Positions 50,891-59,162 of a stretch of DNA of 64,000 nucleotides are shown one piece after another. Numbering within the stretch: position 1 is the first letter of the stretch; every line of letters starts with the position of its first letter. The notes under the pieces are model-generated. The model saw only the letters and a program-made list of their open reading frames with translations, was not told the origin of the DNA and made no database searches. Made by a program: the position numbers and the translations under genes. This DNA is from Mycolicibacterium hippocampi (GTDB lineage Bacteria; Actinomycetota; Actinomycetes; Mycobacteriales; Mycobacteriaceae): positions 4,216,001 through 4,280,000 of the forward strand of contig NZ_BLLB01000002.1 in NCBI RefSeq assembly GCF_010723735.1, given 5' to 3'.

Positions 50891-51927
50891 CGTACTTCCC
50901 CGCCATACCCGCACCCGACACAGACGCTGCGGCCGCTGCCCGGCAGCGGCAGACCCGGTTGACCAAACCGCTGGGCTCGCTGGGCCGGCTGGAAGACCTG
51001 GCTGCGTGGGTGGCCGGGTGCCAGGGCGAATGTCCCCCGCGGCAGTTCGAGCGCGCCCGGGTCGTGGTCTTCGCCGGCGACCACGGTGTCGCCGCTGCCG
51101 GCGTGTCCGCGTACCCGGCCGAGGTGACCGCGGCGATGGTGGCGAACATCGATGCGGGCGGCGCCGCGGTGAACGTGCTCGCGGCGCTGGCGGGCGCAGG
51201 CGTGCGGGTCGTCGACATCGCGGTGGACACGGCCGACGCGCTGTCACCGGCGATCGGTGCCCACAAGGTCCGCCGCGCCAGCGGCAACATCGCCGTCGAG
51301 GATGCCCTGACACCGACCGAGGTGATGGAGGCGATCGAGGCGGGCCGCCGGATCGCCGATGAGGAGGTCGACGCCGGTGCGGATCTGCTGATCGCCGGCG
51401 ACATGGGCATCGGGAACACCACTCCGGCGACCACCCTGGTGGCGGCCCTCACCGGCACCGAACCGGTCGCCGTCGTCGGCCGAGGCACCGGCATCGACGA
51501 CGCCGGCTGGGCGCGTAAGACGTCCGCGGTTCGCGACGCGCTGTACCGGACACGGCGCATCTCTGCGGATCCCATTGCGGTGCTGCGGATCTGCGCGGGT
51601 GCCGACCTGGCGGCGATGACCGGGTTCTGCGCTCAGGCCGCGGTCCGGCGCACCCCGGTGCTGTTGGACGGCGTCGTGGTGACCGCTGCCGCGCTGGCGG
51701 CCGACCGGCTCGCACCCGGGTCCAGGCAGTGGTGGCAGGCCGGGCACCGATCGACCGAGCCCGCACATTCACTGGCCCTGCGCGAGTTGGACCTCGATCC
51801 CATCGTCGAACTCGGGATGCGGTTGGGCGAAGGCACCGGCGCACTGGTCGCGCTGCCCGTGCTGCGCGCAGCAGTGGGCACGCTGGCGTCGATGGCGACC
51901 TTCGAGGAAGCCGGAATAGACGCATGA
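50887..51927 (+). CDS. cobT: Nicotinate-nucleotide--dimethylbenzimidazole phosphoribosyltransferase CobT
   Basis: Activates the lower axial ligand of cobalamin by making alpha-ribazole phosphate. 346 residues from GTG 50887. Seen: RLTKPLGSLGRLE near the N-terminus, FAGDHGVAAAGVSAYP, AGDMGIGNTTPAT, and the catalytic Glu region MRLGEGTGAL near residue 317. The open frame upstream belongs to the overlapping DUF3043 gene. Followed by cobS with a four-base overlap, the usual pairing for nucleotide loop assembly. The enzyme cobU/cobP that makes GDP-cobinamide is not in the window. Confidence 0.94.
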   Translation: MTYFPAIPAPDTDAAAAARQRQTRLTKPLGSLGRLEDLAAWVAGCQGECPPRQFERARVVVFAGDHGVAAAGVSAYPAEVTAAMVANIDAGGAAVNVLAALAGAGVRVVDIAVDTADALSPAIGAHKVRRASGNIAVEDALTPTEVMEAIEAGRRIADEEVDAGADLLIAGDMGIGNTTPATTLVAALTGTEPVAVVGRGTGIDDAGWARKTSAVRDALYRTRRISADPIAVLRICAGADLAAMTGFCAQAAVRRTPVLLDGVVVTAAALAADRLAPGSRQWWQAGHRSTEPAHSLALRELDLDPIVELGMRLGEGTGALVALPVLRAAVGTLASMATFEEAGIDA

Positions 51928-52658
51928 TCAGTTCTGTCGCAGGCGCTTTCGCGTTCGCGACGGTACTTCCGACGCCGGCTGCTCAGCGGGTGAACATCGG
52001 CCGCGGCGTGATGACCGCGCTGCCGGTCGCCGGCGCCGCGCTGGGGGCGTTGGCCGCTGCCGTGCTGTGGGTGGGCTCGCAGGCGTTCGGTGCGGGCAGC
52101 GCGCTGGCCGGTGCGCTGACGGTGGCGGTGCTGCTGGTGGCCACCCGCGGTCTGCACATCGACGGCCTGTCCGACACCGCCGACGCGCTGGGTTGTTACG
52201 GCCCGCCGGAACGGGCGCTGGCGGTGATGCGCGACGGTGCGGCGGGACCGTTCGGCGTCGCGGCGGTGACGGTGACGATCGTGGTGCAGTCCCTGGCCTT
52301 CGCCCAGACCCACTGGCCGGCGGTGCTCGTCGCCGTCGCGGCAGGTCGGGTCGCCGCCGTGGCCGCGTGCCGCCGCTCGGTCCCGGCCGCCCAGGGCAGC
52401 GCACTGGGCGGGCAGGTCGCGGGCACCCAGCCGGCGTGGGTGGTCGCCGCGTGGGTATTCGTGATCGCCGGTCTGGCAGCCCCGGTGGGCGCGCAGCCAT
52501 GGCACGGGCCGCTGGTTGTGCTGGTCGCGGTGGCGTGCAGCGCCGCGCTGGTGGCGCACTGTGTGCGCAGGTTCGGCGGTATCACCGGCGACGTGCTGGG
52601 TGCCGCTGTGGAGGTGACGACGACGGTTGCCGCCGTCGGCTTGGCGATCGGCTCCTAG
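51924..52658 (+). CDS. cobS: Adenosylcobinamide-GDP ribazoletransferase CobS
   Basis: Polytopic membrane enzyme joining adenosylcobinamide-GDP and alpha-ribazole, last step of the nucleotide loop. 244 residues from ATG 51924 (ATGA overlap with cobT). Seen: LHIDGLSDTADALGCYGPPERALAVMRD, the acidic CobS motif, and GGITGDVLGAAVEV near the C-terminus, both strongly conserved. Six or so transmembrane segments. It ends exactly at base 52658, next to the convergent ilvE stop at 52659, with no gap. Confidence 0.94.
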   Translation: MISSVAGAFAFATVLPTPAAQRVNIGRGVMTALPVAGAALGALAAAVLWVGSQAFGAGSALAGALTVAVLLVATRGLHIDGLSDTADALGCYGPPERALAVMRDGAAGPFGVAAVTVTIVVQSLAFAQTHWPAVLVAVAAGRVAAVAACRRSVPAAQGSALGGQVAGTQPAWVVAAWVFVIAGLAAPVGAQPWHGPLVVLVAVACSAALVAHCVRRFGGITGDVLGAAVEVTTTVAAVGLAIGS

Positions 52659-53762
52659 CTACGAGAGCGTGGCCATCCACCCGTGGGTGTCGGCGAAGGT
52701 GCCCCGCTGGATACCGGTCAGTGTGTCGCGCAGCGCCATGGTGATCTCGCCGGGCTCACCGTCGGCGATCGCGAACTCGCCTTCGGTGTGCTTGACGTGC
52801 GACACCGGGGTGATGACGGCAGCGGTACCGCACGCGAACACCTCGGTGATCTCACCGGCCGCGGCCTTCTTCTGCCACTCGTCGACGTCGATCTTGCGTT
52901 CCTCGACCGCGAAGCCTGCGTCGGTTGCCAACTGCAGCAACGAGTCCCGGGTGATACCGGGCAACAGCGAACCGGACAGCTCCGGGGTGACCAGCCGGGC
53001 GGTGCCGCCACTGCCGAACACGAAGAACAGGTTCATGCCGCCCATCTCTTCGACGTAGCGGCGTTCGGTCGCGTCCAGCCACACCACCTGGTCACAACCC
53101 TGCTCGGCGGCTTCGGCCTGCGCCAGCAGCGAGGCGGCGTAGTTTCCGCCGAACTTCGCCGCACCGGTGCCGCCGGGGCTGGCCCGCACGTACTCGGTGG
53201 ACAACCACACGCTGACCGGCTTGATACCCCGCGGGAAGTAGGCGCCCGCAGGTGAGCCGATCACCAGGTAGCGGTATTCATTGGCCGGCCGGACCCCCAG
53301 TCCGGGTTCGGTGGCGAAGATGAACGGCCGCAGGTACAGCGACTCCTCCCCGCCGGCGGGCGGCACCCAGGATGCGTCGACGGCGATCAACTGCCGCAGC
53401 GACTCGATGAACAGCTCCTCCGGCAGCTCGGGGATGGCCAGCCGGCGTGCCGACCTACGCAACCGGGCGGCGTTGGCTTCGGGCCGGAAGGAGACGATGG
53501 ACCCATCGGCCCAGCGGTAGGCCTTCAGCCCCTCGAACACCTCCTGCGCGTAGTGCAGCACGATCGCCGACGGGTCCAGCGAGATGGGTCCGTACGGGAG
53601 CACCTGCGGGTCGTGCCACCCCCGGTCGGCGCTGTAGGCGACCGACACCATGTGATCGGTGTGGAACTTCCCGAAACCCGGGTTGGCCAGGATCTCGGCA
53701 CGTACCTCGTCGCTCGCCGGATTCGCGTTGCGATCGACGGTGAACTCGAGGCCTTCAGTCAT
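52659..53762 (-). CDS. ilvE: Branched-chain amino-acid aminotransferase IlvE
   Basis: PLP enzyme (fold type IV) that interconverts leucine, isoleucine and valine with their keto acids. 367 residues from ATG 53762. Seen: FTVDRNANPASDE N-terminus, VLHYAQEVFEGLKAYR, the PLP Lys203 in AAKFGGNYAAS, GGMNLFFVF, and the phosphate-binding CGTAAVITPV. The frame is open upstream to 54293 but only through antisense of gcvT, and ATG 53762 gives the family N-terminus. Tail-to-tail with cobS. Confidence 0.95.
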   Translation of the reverse strand: MTEGLEFTVDRNANPASDEVRAEILANPGFGKFHTDHMVSVAYSADRGWHDPQVLPYGPISLDPSAIVLHYAQEVFEGLKAYRWADGSIVSFRPEANAARLRRSARRLAIPELPEELFIESLRQLIAVDASWVPPAGGEESLYLRPFIFATEPGLGVRPANEYRYLVIGSPAGAYFPRGIKPVSVWLSTEYVRASPGGTGAAKFGGNYAASLLAQAEAAEQGCDQVVWLDATERRYVEEMGGMNLFFVFGSGGTARLVTPELSGSLLPGITRDSLLQLATDAGFAVEERKIDVDEWQKKAAAGEITEVFACGTAAVITPVSHVKHTEGEFAIADGEPGEITMALRDTLTGIQRGTFADTHGWMATLS

Positions 53763-53794
53763 GAAAGCGATTGTATAACCGGGGGCCAGCGGTT

Positions 53795-54892
53795 TTAGCG
53801 GGTCCGGGTATCGACGAACGGCGGCTTGACCACTTCGCATTCGATCATGCGTCCGCGCACGTCTACGGCGACCCGTTGGCCGTCGTCGATGCCGGCCGAG
53901 GTGTCGATCAGGGCGAGAGCGATACCGACTTTCAGTGTCGGAGAAAAGGTTCCCGATGTGGTGACGCCGATGGGTGTGTCCCCGTCGAGCACGGCGAGGT
54001 CCCCGCGCAGCACACCGCGCCCGAGGGCCCGCAGGCCGCGAAGCGTGCGTCGCGGGCCGGCCTCCTTCTCCGCGAGCAGCGCGTCGCGGCCCCAGAACGC
54101 ATCCTTTTTCCATCCGACGGCCCAGCCGCAGCGCGCCTGCAGCGGTGAGATGTCCAGCGACAACTCGTGGCCGTGAAGCGGATAGCCCATCTCGGTGCGC
54201 AGTGTGTCGCGCGCGCCGAGGCCGGCGGGCTGGCCGCCGGCTGCGGTGACGGCCTCGACCAACGCGTCGAACACCACCGCCGCCTGATCCCACAGCGGCA
54301 GCAGCTCGTAGCCGTGCTCACCGGTGTAGCCGGTGCGGCACACCCGGACGTCCACGCCGCCGAACACCGCGTCGGTGTAGCCCATGTAGTCCATGTCGGT
54401 GGGCAGACCCAGGCCGCCCACGACTTCCGCGGACTTGGGTCCCTGTACCGCCAGCACGGCGCGCGAGCGGTGCTCGTCGGTGATCGTCAGGCCATCCGGG
54501 GCACGCTCGAGCAGCGCGGTGACGACGGCTGCGGTGTTGGCGGCGTTGGGAACCAGGAAGATCTCGTCGTCGGAGACGTAGTAGGCGATCAGATCGTCGA
54601 TCACGCCGCCCGAGTCGGTGCAGCACAGGGTGTACTGGGCCTTGCCCGGGCCGATGCGGCGCAGGTCGTTGGTGAACGCGGAGTTGACGAACTCGGCCGC
54701 GCCCGGGCCCTTCACCAGGGCTTTCCCGAGGTGGCTGACGTCGAACAAGCCCACCGCGGTGCGAGTGGCGGTGTGCTCAGCGACCGTGCCGGCGTAGGAC
54801 ACCGGCATCAGCCAGCCGCCGAACTCGGCGAAGCTCGCGCCGAGCTCGCGATGACGGTTCTCCAGAGGGCCGGCCAGCAGGTTGTCACTCAC
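53795..54892 (-). CDS. gcvT: Glycine cleavage system T protein (aminomethyltransferase) GcvT
   Basis: Transfers the methylene group from the aminomethyl-lipoyl H protein to tetrahydrofolate, releasing ammonia. 365 residues from GTG 54892, chosen by the mycobacterial N-terminus (SDNLLAGPLENRHRELGASF); GTG 54904 is four codons up. Seen: FAEFGGWLMPV, DVSHLGKALV, VQGPKSAEV, CRTGYTGEHGYELL (folate-binding Asp/Glu region) and the C-terminal GTFSPTLKVGIALAL. H and P proteins are not in the window. The lipoyl system genes at 61915-63572 provide the cofactor used by the glycine cleavage system. Confidence 0.94.
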   Translation of the reverse strand: MSDNLLAGPLENRHRELGASFAEFGGWLMPVSYAGTVAEHTATRTAVGLFDVSHLGKALVKGPGAAEFVNSAFTNDLRRIGPGKAQYTLCCTDSGGVIDDLIAYYVSDDEIFLVPNAANTAAVVTALLERAPDGLTITDEHRSRAVLAVQGPKSAEVVGGLGLPTDMDYMGYTDAVFGGVDVRVCRTGYTGEHGYELLPLWDQAAVVFDALVEAVTAAGGQPAGLGARDTLRTEMGYPLHGHELSLDISPLQARCGWAVGWKKDAFWGRDALLAEKEAGPRRTLRGLRALGRGVLRGDLAVLDGDTPIGVTTSGTFSPTLKVGIALALIDTSAGIDDGQRVAVDVRGRMIECEVVKPPFVDTRTR

Positions 54893-54919
54893 GCCGAACC
54901 ACACTAGTAGCCCAGTGGA

Positions 54920-54925
54920 TAGGGT
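54920..54925 (+). promoter_or_regulatory. Candidate -10 for leaderless pepB transcript
   Basis: TAGGGT (TAnnnT consensus) ends eight bases before the pepB GTG at 54934, with only GAACCCCC between and no Shine-Dalgarno site, as in a leaderless gene. Confidence 0.45.
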
Positions 54926-54933
54926 GAACCCCC

Positions 54934-56460
54934 GTGAGCACTCCAGCCGGTTACCAGCCCCCTTCCGTCACTGTCGCGACCGCCCTGCCCAAGCGCAGAG
55001 TCGATTCGTCGGTCCTGATCGTGCCCGTCGTCGCCGCCGGTTCCGACGACGACGCGAAGGCCCGGGTTCTCGCCAACCCGTACCTCGACGCCGAGGCCGT
55101 CGGCGAGATCGAGGTGGCGCTCGAGGCGCTGGGCGCCAAGGGCAGCTCCGAGCAGGTCACCAGGGTGGTGGCACCGTCGCTGCCGGTGAGCAGTGTGCTG
55201 GCCGTGGGCTTGGGCAAGGACCGGGAAAGCTGGTCGGCTGAGACGATCCGCCGGGCGGCCGGGGTGGCGGCACGCTCACTGACCGGTGTGGAGACCGTCT
55301 TCACCACGCTGTCGGACCTGGACCTCGAGGCGGCGGTCGAAGGTCTGATCCTGGGCGCCTACCGGTTCACCGAGTTCCGTAGCGCGAAGTCCGCACCGAA
55401 GGATCCGGGGTTGCGCAAGATCACCGCGCTGGCCCCGGACACGAAGTCGGCGACCAAGGAGACAGCCGCCCGGGCGGAGGCGATCGCGACCGCTGTCGCG
55501 ACCGCGCGGGATTTCGTGAACACCCCGCCCAGCCACCTCTTTCCTGCCGAATTCGCCAAGCGGGCAAAGGCTTTGGGCGAGGCGTCCGGACTGGAGGTCG
55601 AGGTGCTCGACGAGAAGACCCTCGCCAAGGACGGCTACGGCGGGGTCGTCGGGGTCGGCAAGGGGTCGTCGCGACCACCGCGGCTGGTGCGGCTCACGCA
55701 CAAGGGCGGGAAGGGCAAGAAGCCGAAGAAGGTCGCGTTGGTCGGCAAGGGCATCACCTTCGACACCGGCGGCATCTCGATCAAGCCGGCCGCCAACATG
55801 CACCACATGACCTCCGACATGGGAGGCGCGGCGGCCGTCATCGCGACCGTGGTGCTGGCAGCTCGGCAGCAGCTGCCGATCGACGTGATCGCCACCGTAC
55901 CGATGGCCGAGAACATGCCCTCGGCCACTGCGCAGCGCCCCGGCGACGTGTTGACCCAGTACGGCGGCATCACCGTCGAGGTGCTCAACACCGACGCCGA
56001 GGGCCGGCTGGTGCTGGCGGACGCGATCGTGCGGGCGTGTGAGGACGGACCGGACTATCTCATCGAAACCTCGACGCTGACGGGCGCACAGACCGTGGCG
56101 TTGGGGGCTCGCACCCCTGGGGTGATGGGCAGCGAGGAGTTCCGCGACCGCGTCGCCGAGATCTCCCAGGGGGTCGGCGAGAACGGCTGGGCGATGCCGC
56201 TTCCCGAAGAACTCAAGGACGACCTGAAGTCGACGGTCGCCGACCTGGCCAACGTCAGCGGCTCGCGCTACGCCGGGATGTTGGTGGCGGGCACCTACCT
56301 GCGGGAATTCGTCGCCGACGGGGTCCAATGGGCGCACATCGACATCGCGGCCCCTGCATACAACTCCAGCGGCCCGTGGGGTTACACACCCAAGGGCGGC
56401 ACCGGGGTGCCGACACGGACCATGTTCGCGGTCCTCGAGGACATCTGCGAGAACGGCTGA
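54934..56460 (+). CDS. pepB: Leucyl aminopeptidase PepB (M17 family)
   Basis: Cytosolic di-metal exopeptidase, hexameric in the family, important in glutathione/peptide turnover. 508 residues from GTG 54934. Seen: the linker NTPPSHLFPAEFA, VGKGITFDTGGIS (metal ligands Lys and Asp), the M17 signature NTDAEGRL near residue 350, and GARTPGVMG. The N-terminal domain is about 160 residues, as in PepA/PepB. Five residues of a Lys-rich stretch (KGGKGKKPKK) precede the metal-binding motif. Convergent with the HicB-like gene six bases downstream. Confidence 0.95.
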   Translation: MSTPAGYQPPSVTVATALPKRRVDSSVLIVPVVAAGSDDDAKARVLANPYLDAEAVGEIEVALEALGAKGSSEQVTRVVAPSLPVSSVLAVGLGKDRESWSAETIRRAAGVAARSLTGVETVFTTLSDLDLEAAVEGLILGAYRFTEFRSAKSAPKDPGLRKITALAPDTKSATKETAARAEAIATAVATARDFVNTPPSHLFPAEFAKRAKALGEASGLEVEVLDEKTLAKDGYGGVVGVGKGSSRPPRLVRLTHKGGKGKKPKKVALVGKGITFDTGGISIKPAANMHHMTSDMGGAAAVIATVVLAARQQLPIDVIATVPMAENMPSATAQRPGDVLTQYGGITVEVLNTDAEGRLVLADAIVRACEDGPDYLIETSTLTGAQTVALGARTPGVMGSEEFRDRVAEISQGVGENGWAMPLPEELKDDLKSTVADLANVSGSRYAGMLVAGTYLREFVADGVQWAHIDIAAPAYNSSGPWGYTPKGGTGVPTRTMFAVLEDICENG

Positions 56461-56466
56461 GGGCGC

Positions 56467-56832
56467 TCACCAGTCCAGTGACGGGGGCCGGTTGGCGAGC
56501 TTCTGAACGACCCACTGGTTGAGCGATACATGCTGCTCGGCTGCTTCTATCGCCAACCGGGCGTGGAGTTCCCGAGACGTGCGGACCAGGAACGTCCCGC
56601 TGAAGTCGTGATCTGTCAACGGCGTTGGTGGCTCACCACCGAACATGTCGCCCATCGCTGCGAGGTGTTCGGCGGCCTCCCGCTCTGCGCGTGCGATGGC
56701 TTCGGACGCGGTGGGAGCCGACCCGGACACGCCCCGCAACTCCAGACAGCGGGCGACGTAGCCCTCGATTCTGGCCGACCACTCCACGCGGTAGGTGTAG
56801 CGGATTGTGTCGGCCGGCCCCGGTGATGCCAT
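56467..56832 (-). CDS. Orphan HicB-like antitoxin-type protein
   Basis: 121 residues from ATG 56832. The N-terminal half has the HicB pattern YTYRVEWSARIEGYVARCLEL and SGSAPTASEAIARAEREAAEHL; the C-terminal half is a ribbon-helix-helix-like segment (SGTFLVRTSRELHARLAIEAAEQHVSLNQWVVQKL). HicB antitoxins neutralise HicA mRNA-cleaving toxins and repress their own operon. No hicA frame of about 60 codons is visible on either side: six bases separate it from pepB and about 135 from ephD. It is absent at this site in M. tuberculosis as I recall, so it may be an acquired remnant. Confidence 0.82.
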   Translation of the reverse strand: MASPGPADTIRYTYRVEWSARIEGYVARCLELRGVSGSAPTASEAIARAEREAAEHLAAMGDMFGGEPPTPLTDHDFSGTFLVRTSRELHARLAIEAAEQHVSLNQWVVQKLANRPPSLDW

Positions 56833-56967
56833 CGGAAAACGCTAACCCGACCGGGGGACGATCCACGTCACTGATTTCGGCTCACGACCCAGGTGTCCCG
56901 TCTTCAATTTCGATAGCGCATGCGATATCGGATTTCGCGAAGGGCGCATGTCCCCATCCGCTGACCT

Positions 56968-58611
56968 CTACAGAATGTTTCCGCCGCGTGCCGCACTGCG
57001 CATCGCCTGCGGTGCCGCATGGGCGACGCCGTAGAGGACGTACGCCTCCGGGGTGACCGGCCGGATCGCCTTGTTCGTCTTCACCGCCGCGACGATGGCC
57101 TTGGCGACCTTCTCCGGTCCCACCCGGCGCACGGCGAATCCCTTGCGCACCCGTCGGCGAATCGTCTCTGCGTCGTAGCTACGAGGCGCGGGGAGCGAGA
57201 AGCGGGTCGACTCGACGATGTTCGTGCCGATGACCCCGGGACAGATCGTGGTCAGCCCGACGCCGGCCGCATCCAGTTCGGCACGCAGACAGTCGGAGAA
57301 CATGTAGACCGCCGCCTTGGAGGTGCAGTAGGCGTTCATCACGTTGACCGGGGTGTAGGAGGCCATCGACGCGACGTTGACGATGTGGCCTCCGGTCCCG
57401 CGCTCGACGAGGCGTTTGGCGAACGACCTGCAGCCGTTGACCACACCGCCGAAGTTGATGTCGAGCACCCGATCGAACTCCTCGGCCGGGGTGTCGAGGA
57501 AGAACCCGGCGTGTCCGACGCCTGCGTTGTTGACCACGATGTCGGGGACGCCGTGTTCGGCGCACACCCGTTCGGCGAACGCCTCGACCGCCGCCGCGTC
57601 GGCGACGTCGAGCGGGTAGCTGTGTGCGTCCGCCCCGGCGGCGGCGACCAGTCGGGCGGTCTCGTCCAGCGCGGCCCGGTCGACGTCGCTGATCACCACG
57701 TCGGCGCCGTCGCGGGCGAACGCCAGGGCGGTCTCCCGGCCGATGCCGCTGCCCGCGCCGGTGACCGAGACCAGCGTGTCGCCGAACGGCCCACGGGGGC
57801 GGCCGACCTGTGCCCGCAACAGTTCCCGCGCGGCCGGGGCACCTTCGAGATGGTCGACGAGCTGGGTGACCGAGCGCGCCAGTACCTGCGGATGGGAGGT
57901 GGGTGACCCGTGCCCGGCCTTGATGTCGCGCCGCCACAACCGCGGCGCCCAGACTGCGATGTCGTCGTAGAAGTGCGGCCGCAGGTAGGGGTCGAGAGCG
58001 TTCACGATCAGCTGCACCGGAACCCCGACGCCGAGGTCGTGGGGATCGGTCCGGGCTCCGGTGACGGTGTCCACGAAATTGGCGCGGTACATCTTCACCG
58101 GCACGGACCGGGGCAGCGCCGCCGCCAGCCTGCCGGTCTGACGCAGCCCCCGCAGGAACTGCCGCGGACGATACGGCCGGCTCAGCGTGTCCACGATGTA
58201 GCGGTGCACGTGACGGTGGCTCGGCCCCGAGACGGAGGTCAGCGACGCGACCCGGTCGGCGGCTCCGGGTCGGGTGAGGAGGAACTCCCAGACGCCCGTC
58301 GAGCCCCAGTCGTGGGCCAGCACGTGCACGGCGCGGCCCGGGGACACGTCGTCGACGACGGCGGCGAAGTCGTCGGCGAAACGTTGCATCCGGTACGCCG
58401 AAGTCCGTTTGGGGGCAGTGGAATCGCCCGCGCCGCGGTTGTCGTAGCGGATGATCCGGAACCTGTCCTCGAACAGGGCCACCACCGGATCCCAGAGGCG
58501 ATGCGTGTCGGGGTACCCGTGAACCAGCACCAGGGTCGGCCCATCGGCACTGCCCTCTTCGTGGACCGCGATACGCACACCATCGCTGGTCTCGATAAAC
58601 CGCCGCGTCAT
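56968..58611 (-). CDS. ephD: EphD: alpha/beta hydrolase fused to short-chain dehydrogenase
   Basis: 547 residues from ATG 58611, with GGAGGTGTC directly upstream. N-terminal epoxide-hydrolase-like domain (about 1-260): HGYPDTHRLW, nucleophile Asp101 in AHDWGSTG, and a late catalytic His in AGHGSP. C-terminal SDR domain (about 280-545): NAD(P) motif TGAGSGIG (284-291), NNAG (361-364), Ser415 and YxxxK (Y428, K432). M. tuberculosis EphD (Rv2214c) has the same two-domain layout and acts on mycolate-type epoxides by genetic evidence. All catalytic residues are intact in both domains here. Last gene of a two-gene unit with the small protein upstream. Confidence 0.93.
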   Translation of the reverse strand: MTRRFIETSDGVRIAVHEEGSADGPTLVLVHGYPDTHRLWDPVVALFEDRFRIIRYDNRGAGDSTAPKRTSAYRMQRFADDFAAVVDDVSPGRAVHVLAHDWGSTGVWEFLLTRPGAADRVASLTSVSGPSHRHVHRYIVDTLSRPYRPRQFLRGLRQTGRLAAALPRSVPVKMYRANFVDTVTGARTDPHDLGVGVPVQLIVNALDPYLRPHFYDDIAVWAPRLWRRDIKAGHGSPTSHPQVLARSVTQLVDHLEGAPAARELLRAQVGRPRGPFGDTLVSVTGAGSGIGRETALAFARDGADVVISDVDRAALDETARLVAAAGADAHSYPLDVADAAAVEAFAERVCAEHGVPDIVVNNAGVGHAGFFLDTPAEEFDRVLDINFGGVVNGCRSFAKRLVERGTGGHIVNVASMASYTPVNVMNAYCTSKAAVYMFSDCLRAELDAAGVGLTTICPGVIGTNIVESTRFSLPAPRSYDAETIRRRVRKGFAVRRVGPEKVAKAIVAAVKTNKAIRPVTPEAYVLYGVAHAAPQAMRSAARGGNIL

Positions 58612-58634
58612 GACACCTCCGCGTGCGGACACTA

Positions 58635-58991
58635 CTAGCGGCCTTCGAGCTCCTCGCGCTGGGCGCGCTTGCGCTGAATCCGCCGGCGCGCGTCGTAGTC
58701 GCGCATCCGCTGCGGGTAGCCGACCTTCTGGACGTCGTACACCGGGATCTTCAACCGGTCGGACAGCCGCCGCGCTCCGGCGTCTCCCCCGGCCTTGCGG
58801 CGTGTCCATTCGCCGTCGGCAGCCACCAGCACCACGGTCACCTCGGTGACTGTTGTCTTCGGTTCGACGAAAGCCTCCACGCCGATGTGCTCGGCGACCC
58901 ATTGCTGCAGGTAACGAAGGTCCGCTGCCGGATCGCTTGCCGCGGCGCGACCTGCGCCACGCCGACGGCGAAGCTTGTCGAACAGTCCCAC
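58635..58991 (-). CDS. Small basic protein, function unknown
   Basis: 118 residues from GTG 58991 with GGAG ten bases upstream. Seen: a basic VGLFDKLRRRRGAGRAA N-terminus, a middle alpha/beta region with VTEVTVVLVAADGEWTRRKAG (resembling a small ferredoxin-like or ACT-like core, inference only), and a Lys/Arg-rich C-terminus (YPQRMRDYDARRRIQRKR). No membrane segment. It is 23 bases upstream of ephD and divergent from dlaT. Conserved next to the E2 gene in mycobacteria as I remember it, but no role is known. Confidence 0.7.
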   Translation of the reverse strand: MGLFDKLRRRRGAGRAAASDPAADLRYLQQWVAEHIGVEAFVEPKTTVTEVTVVLVAADGEWTRRKAGGDAGARRLSDRLKIPVYDVQKVGYPQRMRDYDARRRIQRKRAQREELEGR

Positions 58992-59162
58992 CTGGGGTTG
59001 CTCCTTTCCCGGCTTCCGGGCGCTCGCTGGATTTCGTGCCTCATTTCGATAGTGCCAGAGCGGCGAGTAACCCCGTCCGCGGCGAAACGTGACAGCGGAC
59101 ATGACAGGATGGGAAGCGACACTTCAACACCTGCGACTGACCGTGCAAGGGAGCCACGACAT

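Noticed and set aside
56833..56967. Possible hicA toxin partner for the HicB-like gene
   Set aside because: No frame of about 55-65 codons with the HicA G-x-H pattern fits either side; the interval before ephD is only 135 bases.
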